This document shows, one piece after another, positions 1 to 7,779 of a DNA stretch of 64,000 bases. The DNA is from Rhodospirillaceae bacterium (GTDB lineage: Bacteria; Pseudomonadota; Alphaproteobacteria; UBA8366): assembly GCA_002722095.1 (NCBI GenBank), contig PBKG01000002.1:128876-192875 (forward strand). The letters run 5' to 3'. Below the pieces are notes generated by a model. It had not been told where the DNA came from, made no database searches, and saw only the letters and a program-made list of their open reading frames with translations. A program made the position numbers and the translations under genes. The first letter of the stretch is position 1, and each line of letters opens with the position of its first letter.

Positions 1-353
1 CATTCCGGATTTACCTTCCCGCCCCAAACCGAGGAATTGTACCAAGTCGAGCCAATTTCAAGGCGGCGGTCCGTGGCAGCGATATTCATGTAGCGGGTAC
101 TTCCGACCAATTGGCCATCGGCTACTAGGCGAACGGCGAAGATGAGAGACTCTGCCGCATGTTGTTGGCGCATCGCCTCGTCGAACCATTCTCCGTATTC
201 GTCTTCGCCGGATCCACCGGCGGTAAAGGGCCAGATATCCTCATCCTGGGCCGCAGCGAACAATCCCTCCGAATGTTCTCCGGTCATCGGTTCGAGGCTA
301 ACGGTCGTGCCGGTCAGCGTTACGGGCTTAACCTCCAGGGCAGGAGCGGCCAT
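1..353 (-). CDS. GNAT family N-acetyltransferase (RimJ/RimL-like), 3' end outside the window
   Basis: Translating the complement from an ATG at 353 gives about 117 residues that run off the left edge without a stop. The protein opens MAAPALEVKPVTLTG and continues with a TVSLEPMTGEHSEGLF segment and an IWPFTAGG segment. This is the usual N-terminus of RimJ/RimL-type GNAT acetyltransferases, which move acetyl from acetyl-CoA to an amine; the acetyl-CoA loop would lie beyond the edge. The ATG sits two bases after the stop of the upstream racemase-fold gene on the same strand, so the two are probably co-transcribed. The substrate cannot be predicted. Confidence 0.75.
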   Translation of the reverse strand, partial: MAAPALEVKPVTLTGTTVSLEPMTGEHSEGLFAAAQDEDIWPFTAGGSGEDEYGEWFDEAMRQQHAAESLIFAVRLVADGQLVGSTRYMNIAATDRRLEIGSTWYNSSVWGGKVNPE

Positions 354-355
354 AA

Positions 356-1012
356 CTAGCCTTCCAGGAGGCTTTTTAGCTTCAGAACAGCGGTCTCGGG
401 TGCATCCAGCACCGGCAGGCCTGTTCGCGCTTCGACCAGCGGTTTGGTCGGGCCCATGGAAAATTGGCCCAGCAGCATAGCGTCGCACCGGCCTGCACCG
501 GCTGCGGCATCGACGACCAGATCGTCATGTCCTGCTTGATCGCCGGCCGATAGAAGCTTCATTGCCTCGTCGACGAATATGGTTTCCGTTTCGAGGCTTT
601 GGCCATGTGCGTCCGCATGCCGCTGCAGATCCTGGCCAAGCATCTTATTAGTGCCTGGGTCGGTCGCGACGAGCGCAAAACGATTGCCGGTTTCGAAAGC
701 GGTTTCTATTAACGCCTCGAACGAGGTGAGAACAGGCATGTCGAGGTTTTCGCGCGCGGCTTCAATCGCCGGCCCAAATAATGAGCCGGTACAGAGAATT
801 GCGTCGGCGCCGGCCTTGACACAGTGGCCGACCAGATCACCAACCCGTTCCACTACCGCCGGCGGCATCGAGCGGTCCGGATTCAGATCGAGATAGAGCG
901 ATTGATCGTAGAGGCTCGCGCGTTCCGCATCTGGCCAATGTTTTTCGAACATTGCCTCGACCGCGCCGATAGCCGGCAACACTGAATGTACTAATCCAAT
1001 TCTGACAGCCAT
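356..1012 (-). CDS. Asp/Glu racemase-superfamily protein with only one of the two catalytic cysteines
   Basis: The 218-residue protein has the pattern of the Asp/Glu/hydantoin racemase superfamily: an N-terminal RIGLVHS strand, a mid-protein AILCTGS motif holding the first nucleophilic cysteine, and a C-terminal MLLGQFSMGP segment. In two-base racemases that last motif carries a second cysteine (LGC-type); here it is Gln. A one-cysteine member cannot use the standard two-thiol racemase mechanism, so a decarboxylase, isomerase or lyase role is more likely (inference). It is followed two bases later by the GNAT gene. No substrate is assigned. Confidence 0.7.
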   Translation of the reverse strand: MAVRIGLVHSVLPAIGAVEAMFEKHWPDAERASLYDQSLYLDLNPDRSMPPAVVERVGDLVGHCVKAGADAILCTGSLFGPAIEAARENLDMPVLTSFEALIETAFETGNRFALVATDPGTNKMLGQDLQRHADAHGQSLETETIFVDEAMKLLSAGDQAGHDDLVVDAAAGAGRCDAMLLGQFSMGPTKPLVEARTGLPVLDAPETAVLKLKSLLEG

Positions 1013-1189
1013 TTGATTACGCTCCCTTGTCGAAACTGATCACATGATCCGCGAAAAACAACGAGAGGAGGCCTGAAGGTATTTCTCGAGGTTTTGGGAC
1101 TTTATTTTCGAATAGTTTTATAAGTGCGCGCAGCCGCGAAGGCCAGTTTAGCGATGGCTTACGGTTCCCATAAATTGGCAGTTTTGAAG

Positions 1190-1990
1190 CTAATTTGCCC
1201 GAACGTTTCTGCGCCGGGATATTGTGCTCAATAAAAAGAAACAGAAGGCGGCTACCACCACCGATGGTCCCGAAGGCGTGTCGAATTGGACCGAACCCAG
1301 CAAACCGGTCAACACGGATAATGCACCGATAATCGACGCAATTACCGCCATTTGCTCCGGCGTGCGGGCAAATCTTCGGGCAGCGGCGGCAGGGATTATC
1401 AACAATGATGTGATTAACAAAATGCCAATTATTTTCATGCCAATTGCGATTGTCACCGCAAGTAGCAGTGTAAAGATTAGGCGAACGCGAAAGACTGGCA
1501 CACCTTCGGCACGGGCCAACTCTTCGTGCATCGTGAGGGCAATCAATGAGCGCCAAATCCATAGAAGCGTGGTTAATACAAGGATTGCTCCTCCATAGAT
1601 TAGGATCAGATCGTTGTCGCGAACCGCCAATACATCGCCGAACAGATAGGCGAGCAAATCGATTTGCACGGTTTGCAAGAAGGCTATCACGACTAAGCCT
1701 AAAGAGAGCGCTGTATGGGACAGAATGCCGAGTAGTGTATCGGATGCTAATTTGTTTTGCTCTTGAAGGAACACGATGGCTACCGCGAAAACTACGCAAG
1801 TGAGCGCAATGCCAAGCGTGAGGTCTATCCCCAACAAAAACCCGAGAGCAATTCCGAATAGAGCCGAATGGGCGAGCGAATCGCCGAAATACGCCAATCG
1901 CCGCCAGACAACGAAACAACCGAGCGGACCGCCGACTATCGCGACGCCGATCCCAGCAAGCAATCCATTCAAAATAAAAGAGTCAATCAT
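1190..1990 (-). CDS. znuB: Zinc ABC transporter permease ZnuB
   Basis: This is the membrane subunit of the high-affinity zinc importer of the inner membrane. The 266-residue protein is almost entirely hydrophobic, with about eight predicted helices. It has the family opening ILNGLLAGIGVAIVGGPLGC and the WRRLAYFGDSLAHSALFG segment typical of ABC-3 metal permeases. Its start overlaps the 3' end of znuC by 8 bases, which implies translational coupling in a zur-znuC-znuB operon. The length is normal for the family. Specificity for zinc rather than manganese rests on the adjacent Zur and ZnuA. Confidence 0.93.
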   Translation of the reverse strand: MIDSFILNGLLAGIGVAIVGGPLGCFVVWRRLAYFGDSLAHSALFGIALGFLLGIDLTLGIALTCVVFAVAIVFLQEQNKLASDTLLGILSHTALSLGLVVIAFLQTVQIDLLAYLFGDVLAVRDNDLILIYGGAILVLTTLLWIWRSLIALTMHEELARAEGVPVFRVRLIFTLLLAVTIAIGMKIIGILLITSLLIIPAAAARRFARTPEQMAVIASIIGALSVLTGLLGSVQFDTPSGPSVVVAAFCFFLLSTISRRRNVRAN

Positions 1991-2765
1991 TGGAGGAGTG
2001 GTGGGAGTGATCCGTATGGTCGGGTTTTATTTCGCCAGATAGGCCATGTTGATGGTCATGATGATGGCTGTAGACCGCTAACCCTTCGGCTACCTTCGGT
2101 CCGAAGAGGGCTTGATATTCGGGATGGCGGCTGACAGCCTCCGGTTGGCCTTCGCAGCAGACATGCTGGTTGAGACAGAGCACATGGTCAGTTTTTGACA
2201 TGACCAAATGTAGGTCGTGCGAGATTATCAAAATACCGCACCCCCGTCGGTCGCGAATTTCGGTAATCAGTGCGTAAAGTTCCGCCTGTCCCGTAAAATC
2301 GACGTTTTGGGTCGGCTCGTCGAGTACGAGCAGATCCGGCGACCGCAACAGCGCTCGCGCGAGATGTATACGTTGTAATTCGCCACCGGAAAGTTCATCC
2401 AATGATGCGTCTGCTAATTGGTTCGCGCCCACCTCGGTTAAGATTTCTTCCATTACATGATCGTCCGCTGGGACCGCCATTTTCAGAAAACGATTCACTG
2501 TCATGGGAACAGATGGGTCAGCGGCAAGTTTCTGCGGTACGTAGCCGACGCGTAGGTTCGGTTTACGTTGAATCTCGCCGCTATCGGGCTGCAACAATCC
2601 GAGTAGAATTCGAGCTAGGGTCGATTTACCGGCGCCGTTGGGGCCGATCAGGGTGACAATCTCACCAGTGCGTATCGTTACCGAGACATTCTCGACGCCA
2701 GCTCGTTGGTTGAAATTGAGGCTGACGTCCTTGGCCTCTACAAGAATGTTGCTTTCGGTGTTCAT
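1983..2765 (-). CDS. znuC: Zinc ABC transporter ATP-binding protein ZnuC with a His-rich tail
   Basis: This is the ATPase of the zinc importer. It shows a Walker A motif (GPNGAGKST), the ABC signature (ELSGGELQR), Walker B (LLVLDEPT) and the switch His (ISHDLH). The last roughly 28 residues carry nine histidines in SHHHDHQH- and DHSHH-type clusters, a likely cytoplasmic zinc-binding tail. The chosen ATG (2765) overlaps the zur stop as ATGA, the usual coupling arrangement; an in-frame ATG five codons upstream (2780) is possible but lies inside zur. The predicted length is 260 residues. Confidence 0.93.
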   Translation of the reverse strand: MNTESNILVEAKDVSLNFNQRAGVENVSVTIRTGEIVTLIGPNGAGKSTLARILLGLLQPDSGEIQRKPNLRVGYVPQKLAADPSVPMTVNRFLKMAVPADDHVMEEILTEVGANQLADASLDELSGGELQRIHLARALLRSPDLLVLDEPTQNVDFTGQAELYALITEIRDRRGCGILIISHDLHLVMSKTDHVLCLNQHVCCEGQPEAVSRHPEYQALFGPKVAEGLAVYSHHHDHQHGLSGEIKPDHTDHSHHSSND

Positions 2766-3250
2766 GCTTTTTCGTGGCAATCGTTACAAAGCCCCGCTAC
2801 CTCCAGCAATTGGTGACGTACCTCGAAGCCACTTCGTTGAGCAGCAGAGGCGATGGCGGATTCGATTTCTCTATCTTCCATTTCTGCCGCGCGGCCGCAA
2901 TCTCCGCAAATTAGAAAGTATGTGTTGTGTTGAGTGTCTGGGTGATCGCAACCGAAATAGGCATTGAGACTTGCCAGTCGGTGCACTAGGCCATTTTCGA
3001 TAAGGAAATCGAGTGCGCGATAAACGGTCATTGGTGCTGCGCGGCCGTCGCCATCTTCGTTCATCCGGTCGAGTATGTCATAGGCGCCAATCGGTAGATG
3101 GCTGGACCATACTATCTCCAGAATTCGCCGTCGCTGGGGTGTCAATCGCACCCCTCGCGATTGGCATAGACTTTCTGCATTGGCGAGTGCTTCGGCGATG
3201 CAGGCGTCGTGGTCATGTTCCGGAGCGGGAAAAACGGCATCGTCGTTCAT
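2762..3250 (-). CDS. zur: Zinc uptake regulator, Fur family (Zur)
   Basis: This is the cytoplasmic zinc-sensing repressor of the zinc-uptake genes. The 162-residue protein has a winged-helix N-terminal half (RLTPQRRRILEIVWSS, then MTVYRALDFLIENGLVHR). The dimerisation half carries two CxxC pairs, ICGDCG and LCNDCH, which form the structural zinc site of Fur proteins. HxH and Cys-rich residues fit zinc sensing, as does the location between znuC and a divergent znuA. The intergenic region to znuA has candidate operator sequences, so autoregulation is likely. Confidence 0.92.
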   Translation of the reverse strand: MNDDAVFPAPEHDHDACIAEALANAESLCQSRGVRLTPQRRRILEIVWSSHLPIGAYDILDRMNEDGDGRAAPMTVYRALDFLIENGLVHRLASLNAYFGCDHPDTQHNTYFLICGDCGRAAEMEDREIESAIASAAQRSGFEVRHQLLEVAGLCNDCHEKA

Positions 3251-3314
3251 TGTTCCATTCCTTTAGGGGTAATCATTTACCGGACCCTTGCTTGACGGGC
3301 GGGATGTTACATTA

Positions 3315-3339
3315 TATCACATTGTTATGTTATCACATC
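3315..3339. promoter_or_regulatory. Candidate Zur operator(s) between zur and znuA
   Basis: The octamer TATCACAT occurs twice, at 3315-3322 and 3331-3338, 16 bp apart. The stretch GTTATGTTATCACATC (3324-3339) resembles the AT-rich interrupted palindrome bound by alphaproteobacterial Zur, with about 10 of 16 positions symmetric. It lies between the divergent zur and znuA starts, so one bound dimer array could repress both. The assignment is by motif resemblance and context only. Confidence 0.5.
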
Positions 3340-3369
3340 TATACGAAAGATTTTTCTCAGGGAGGCATC

Positions 3370-4314
3370 GTGCAACTGTTTAAAAAATGTGCCGTATCCG
3401 TATTTTTCGTTGTCTTTACAATGACTTCAGCTTCTGCGGCACCAAAAGTAGTCGCTACCATTTTGCCGATTCATTCTTTGGTCGCGTCGGTGATGGCGGG
3501 CGTTGGCGAACCAACATTGTTGGTTCCGCCTCAAGTATCGCCGCATCGTGTTGTGCTGCGCCCATCGCAGGTGAAAGCTCTGACTTCGGCCGATGTCGCC
3601 TTTTGGGTAGGCAAAGGCCTGGAACCGAAAATCGGAAAAATCTTGTCCAATAGTCGGGATCGATCTGTTCCGCTAATGCACGCACCTGGCGTCACGAAAT
3701 TGAAAGGCCGGAGCGGAGGCATCTGGGAAGGCGAAGGAGAAGACGCGCACGGGGGTCATGGGCACGGTCATGGCCATGGTCACGATCATGGAGCGGAAAC
3801 CGATCCGCATGTTTGGCTTGATCCGGCAAATGCCCGCGCAATGGCGAAGGTTATCGCCCGGAAACTAAGCAAGGCAGATCCGGCAAATCGCGAGCGCTAT
3901 AAGGCCAATGGGGCCAAACTCGTGCAGCAGTTGACCGCGCTCGAAGCCCAAGTGTCGCAATCCTTGAAGCCGCTTAGGAAACGACCTTTCATCGTGTTCC
4001 ACGACGCATATCAGTATTTTGAGCGGCGCTTTAAACTATCCGCTGCAGGGTCCCTGTTGGTCCATACGGGCCATGCCCCCAGTGCCAAACGAATGTTCAA
4101 GATTCGCAAGAAGATCCTCGGCTCAAATGTGGTTTGCGTTTTCCGCGAGCCGCAATTCGACGGGAAATTGGCGGAATCCGTAGTTCGCGGTACGCCGGCT
4201 CGCGTCGCCACACTCGATCCATTGGGTTCGGGGCTTAAACCCGGAACCGCGGCTTATGGGAAACTGATTCGCAACCTCGCGTCTGCGATCAGCAATTGCC
4301 TTAAAGGGAAGTAA
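3370..4314 (+). CDS. znuA: Zinc ABC transporter periplasmic binding protein ZnuA
   Basis: This periplasmic zinc-capture protein delivers zinc to ZnuB/ZnuC. I chose a GTG start at 3370 because a GGAGG lies just upstream and because upstream in-frame ATGs (such as 3304) would place the start before the operator region. The 314-residue product begins with a signal peptide ending near ASAA, residues 21-24. Family zinc ligands are visible: His35 (ILPIHS), His147 (DPHVWLDP) and His211 (FHDAY). Between them is the His/Asp/Gly-rich loop (HGHGHGHDHG) typical of zinc rather than manganese members. The neighbouring Zur, ZnuC and ZnuB confirm the assignment. Confidence 0.93.
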   Translation: MQLFKKCAVSVFFVVFTMTSASAAPKVVATILPIHSLVASVMAGVGEPTLLVPPQVSPHRVVLRPSQVKALTSADVAFWVGKGLEPKIGKILSNSRDRSVPLMHAPGVTKLKGRSGGIWEGEGEDAHGGHGHGHGHGHDHGAETDPHVWLDPANARAMAKVIARKLSKADPANRERYKANGAKLVQQLTALEAQVSQSLKPLRKRPFIVFHDAYQYFERRFKLSAAGSLLVHTGHAPSAKRMFKIRKKILGSNVVCVFREPQFDGKLAESVVRGTPARVATLDPLGSGLKPGTAAYGKLIRNLASAISNCLKGK

Positions 4315-4359
4315 AACGCTGGAACCGACGGCAAATAAAACGAAATTCTGCACAAAAAT

Positions 4360-4377
4360 GTGACGTTATAACGTTAC
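4360..4377. promoter_or_regulatory. Zur-box-like palindrome upstream of the His-rich outer-membrane gene
   Basis: GTGACGTTATAACGTTAC is an 18-bp palindrome with one mismatched pair, centred on TTATAA. It ends 16 bases before the ATG at 4394. The core GTTATAAC matches the centre of known alphaproteobacterial Zur boxes, and the neighbouring genes are zur and znuA. It is therefore a good candidate operator for separate zinc-dependent control of the downstream gene. Confidence 0.65.
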
Positions 4378-4393
4378 TAATTGGGAGAGACCG

Positions 4394-5878
4394 ATGAAAC
4401 GTATTTTATTCGCACTAACCGCCATTTCGCTTATTGCGTTCTCGGCGGGCACAACAGTAGCTGCGCCTACCTTGGAGCAGCGAATGAAGCTACTCGAGCA
4501 GACACTGCAGGATCTGTTGTCGCGAGACGCAGCGAAAGATCGAGAAATTCAAAGACTACGCCGTGCGTTGAAGGCAAATGGTGGCGGCCACAGGGTGACC
4601 ACCACTAAAGGCAGCGGTGGTCATGGGCATGGTCACAAGGGTCATGGCGGTCATAAAGGTCATGACGATCACAAAGACCATGCCGGCCATACAGATGAGA
4701 AAGAGGATAAAGCGGTCTACTCGACGACAATTCAAGGGCGTAGAGCGGCGCTTGATTGGATCGGTGTCGCTTTCAACGCGGCCGCTGGATACAGTTCCGA
4801 ACCCAGTGCCGTGTCGCAAAACCTTCAGGCTGGCGGGCATGACCCCAAGGCAACCGGTTTTCGTTTGCAGAGCGCCGATTTTTCGATGATCGGTAGTGTG
4901 GAACGCGCTTTTGATGCCGAATTGCATATCGCGTTCGTAATCAACCAACTGACCGGTGGGACGGGTGTCGAACTCGAAGAAGCCTTCATGCGCACCAACA
5001 GTCTTCCCTATGGTTTCGATATCGAAGCAGGACAGATGTTTACGGAGTTCGGCGTTCTGAATCCACAACATCTCCATGATTGGGCCTGGATCGATCAGCC
5101 GGTGGTGAATTCTCGTATGTTCGGCGGTGACGGCGCCCGTCAGACCGGTGTTCGCATCGGTTGGAAAACGCCGATGGTGGGGCCATGGTATGCACACCTT
5201 CATGTGGGCGCGCAAAACCCAACCGGCGAAACGATGAAAAGCTTTCTCGGCAGCGACGAAGCTCTCAGCGAGCGGGCTCGCCGCAAAGGGAACGTCAACG
5301 GTATCGACGATCTCGTCTATTTGACCCGTTTCGACAACCGGTTGGAACTCGGCAAAGCCAAAGTGCGCGCGGGTTTCTCGGGTCTGTTCGGGCCGAATGC
5401 CACGGGCCCCTCGGGCAATACGCAAATTTACGGCGCCGATCTCACCGTAAATTACCCGATCGCGAAAATGTGGGACCTGCGGTGGACGAATGAGTTCATG
5501 TATCGCCGATATCGGGCGCAGCGCGACGTGGCGGGTGGAACCGGCACCGATACCTTGATCGATCATGGCTTGTATTCGCAGATCGCGCTGGAATACGGGA
5601 ACAAATATTGGCTCGGATTTCGTTATGAAAGGGCTACTGGTAGCGGAGACGAACCCGCCCGTGACGGCAGTGCCGATCTCGATCAGCGGCAGCGGTTTTC
5701 ACCGATTTTGGGCTGGCGGTTTGCGCCCCGTGCGCATCTGCGGTTTCAATACAACTATGATAAAGCGGATCATCTGAATGCCATCGACACTAAGGAAGAT
5801 ACAACCGCTCACGCCTTTTGGGTCGGGTTAGGTTGGACGTTCGGTGCCGGTGAACAACATCACGATCACGGGCATTGA
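4394..5878 (+). CDS. Putative zinc-regulated outer-membrane beta-barrel protein with coiled coil and His-rich segment
   Basis: The 494-residue protein has a signal peptide (cleavage near VAA, residue 24). A heptad-like coiled coil follows (TLEQRMKLLEQTLQDLLSR, about residues 26-62), then a His/Gly/Lys/Asp-rich segment of about 40 residues (HGHGHKGHGGHKGHDDH). From about residue 110 there are alternating amphipathic strands typical of a porin-like barrel, and the protein ends in a second histidine cluster (HHDHGH). It has no TonB box or plug domain that I can see, so a passive porin is more likely than a ZnuD-type receptor. The preceding Zur-like box and the zinc locus suggest it admits zinc through the outer membrane under starvation. 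The function is inferred from context and composition, not from a family I can name. Confidence 0.72.
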   Translation: MKRILFALTAISLIAFSAGTTVAAPTLEQRMKLLEQTLQDLLSRDAAKDREIQRLRRALKANGGGHRVTTTKGSGGHGHGHKGHGGHKGHDDHKDHAGHTDEKEDKAVYSTTIQGRRAALDWIGVAFNAAAGYSSEPSAVSQNLQAGGHDPKATGFRLQSADFSMIGSVERAFDAELHIAFVINQLTGGTGVELEEAFMRTNSLPYGFDIEAGQMFTEFGVLNPQHLHDWAWIDQPVVNSRMFGGDGARQTGVRIGWKTPMVGPWYAHLHVGAQNPTGETMKSFLGSDEALSERARRKGNVNGIDDLVYLTRFDNRLELGKAKVRAGFSGLFGPNATGPSGNTQIYGADLTVNYPIAKMWDLRWTNEFMYRRYRAQRDVAGGTGTDTLIDHGLYSQIALEYGNKYWLGFRYERATGSGDEPARDGSADLDQRQRFSPILGWRFAPRAHLRFQYNYDKADHLNAIDTKEDTTAHAFWVGLGWTFGAGEQHHDHGH

Positions 5879-5916
5879 GCCGGTCCACGTCTTTCTAAAA
5901 TTTTGAAGATTTTCGG

Positions 5917-5944
5917 GGTCGAAGTCTGGAATAGGGCTTCGACC
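5917..5944. terminator. Inverted repeat after the outer-membrane gene
   Basis: GGTCGAAG (5917-5924) and CTTCGACC (5937-5944) form a perfect 8-bp stem with a 12-base loop. It sits between the 3' ends of two converging genes. There is no clear T-run, so it could be a weak or factor-assisted terminator rather than a classical intrinsic one. Confidence 0.35.
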
Positions 5945-5967
5945 TCTGGATTCTAGGCCTCAGGGTC

Positions 5968-7770
5968 CTAGGCGAAGCCGACCTGTTGGTCCACCGCGAC
6001 CTGGGCGCCGTTGGTGTTCTGATATACCGAGTAGCTTTCGCCGTCGATTGTGGTGGAACCGGTGTTGGTCCAGCCACCGCCCGCATCCACACTGTCATCC
6101 GCGCCACCATCGATTACCAGCATATCGGTTTCGCCCGTCAGGCCGTTCGTGCCATGGGTAATCGAGAGGAGCAGATCGGCGTTCAAGGTGAGCGTGCCGC
6201 CGGTGAGGCCCGAAATATCGATCATTTCGATATCCTGGATCTGATCGCCGCGGAGGCCAGTCAGATTGAAGCTCTGATTTGAGCCGGTGAGGGCCAGCGT
6301 ATCGATACCCGCACCGCCATCGATGCGTGAGAAGTCGAGATTATCCATCACGAAAAGGTCGTTGCCTTCATCGCCGAACATTACGTCGTTGCCGCCATTG
6401 CCGGTTAGCGTATCGTCTCCGGCGCCACCGGTCATGGCATCGTCGCCGGAGGTTCCGTTGAGGACGTCGTCATTGCTCGTGCCCTGATGCGTCACCGCTT
6501 TACCGATAGCGGTAATCTGCGTCGAGGTCTGTTGCAGATCGATCAAGACGCCATGGCCCACATTGAGGCCGGTGATGTAATCGAAGCTGCTGGAAATCGA
6601 TCCGGCTTCGAACAGGGTGAAGCTGTCACCGGCCGAGACAGTAAAGCCGCCATATTCGACCACATCCAACGTACCGCCCAGCTGCAAGGAATCGGTGACG
6701 TTGAGTTTGTCATGCTCGGTGCCCGCTTCGGTACCGCCGATTTCCATCAATGTCAGGCCTTCTTCGCCGAGGACGACATCGCCCATGATGGTCAATTCGC
6801 CCGGCGAATTACCGGCGGTGATCGTGCCGTTGTTGACCAGCGTTACGTCGCCGTCGCTGGTATCGAGCGTGCCGGTGCCGCCGATCGAGCCGCCGACTGC
6901 ATTTGTGAAGGTCGCGGCACTGGCGCTTTCCACGACAAGCGTCTTGCTGGCCGCGATCGTCATATTTCCGCTATTGGTGAATTCGCCGCCATTGAGATCG
7001 AAAGTGGCGTTTTCGTTCACCGAAATGGACCCGGCATTGTTGCTGGTGGTGCCGTTGAAGTCGAAAGTCACGTCGTCGTTGATAGAAACCGAACTGGTCG
7101 CATCGGTTAGCAGAACGCCATCGAAGGTGGAGCTGCCGGCGCCTGCGCTGAAGTCGACCGACCCGCCATTTTCGACGCTCAGAATTCCGCTGCCGTCGAA
7201 CACGCCGCCGGCAAGTACCTTCAGGTTGGATGCATCGACGGTAAAGGTGGTGGACGTGTCTGCGGACAAGGTGCCTGTCGTGCCGAGCGTGAACTCGAGA
7301 CCACCGGCGATCTTGTCGTTCGAAACCGTGATCGAGTTGTTGGCGGTGACATTACCGGTGCCGGTCAGTGTCGAGGACGTGCCCAAATTAAGCGCGAAGG
7401 CGGACAAGGTCCCCGACGAAGTGCCCATATTCAGATTGCCGTTGATGGTAAGGTTGCTGGCGTTGGCAACGGAAGCGGCACCGCCGGCATTACCCGAGAT
7501 ATTGCCTGTAATCACGTCGTTCGACAGGTCGATCGAACCGTTATTGGATATGTTCATCGTGCCGGCGCCGCTGATCGTGCGGGTCGCAAAGCCCGTATCG
7601 TCGAATTCGATCGTCGGGGACTGCAAGCCAAGGAAGAAACTGGCGCCGGCTTCGAATTCCAGGTCCACATCGCCGATTGCCCATGTGCCTGAGCCTTGGA
7701 ATGCGTCGATACCACCGATGATCACTTTGCCGGTGCCGGTGCCGGTGCTGTCGATGTCCAAGTGCGTGCT
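5968..7770 (-). pseudogene. RTX-type secreted repeat protein, N-terminus missing
   Basis: About 600 residues remain. The N-terminal part is a Gly/Ser/Thr/Asn/Asp-rich array of short beta-strand repeats (for example NNGSIDLSN and GNLNMGTSSG), as in autotransporter-like adhesins. Near 6335-6475 a block of RTX nonapeptides follows (GGAGDDTLTGNGGND...GDEGND), which binds calcium. The last 150 residues resemble the C-terminal domain of alphaproteobacterial type I-secreted proteins, and no T1SS genes are nearby. The frame has no natural start: near 7770 its coding character stops and the frame continues as antisense of a transporter gene. The N-terminus is therefore lost, by deletion or by assembly error. 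Confidence 0.75.
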
Positions 7771-7779
7771 GGCGGCGGT

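Noticed and set aside
1017..1919. 300-residue minus-strand frame overlapping znuB
   Set aside because: It is a shifted frame within znuB and beyond its stop. The product is Arg/Cys/His-rich without family similarity, while znuB is clear.
3013..3369. Longer N-terminus for ZnuA reaching into zur
   Set aside because: It would overlap zur on the opposite strand and the operator region, and would bury the signal peptide.
4615..4700. Tandem GGTCAT/GGCCAT-type repeats as a CRISPR or VNTR
   Set aside because: These are irregular His/Gly codon runs within a coding sequence, with no spacer structure.
4556..5566. 336-residue minus-strand frame opposite the outer-membrane gene
   Set aside because: It is antisense to a well-supported gene, and its composition reflects the opposite strand's codon bias.
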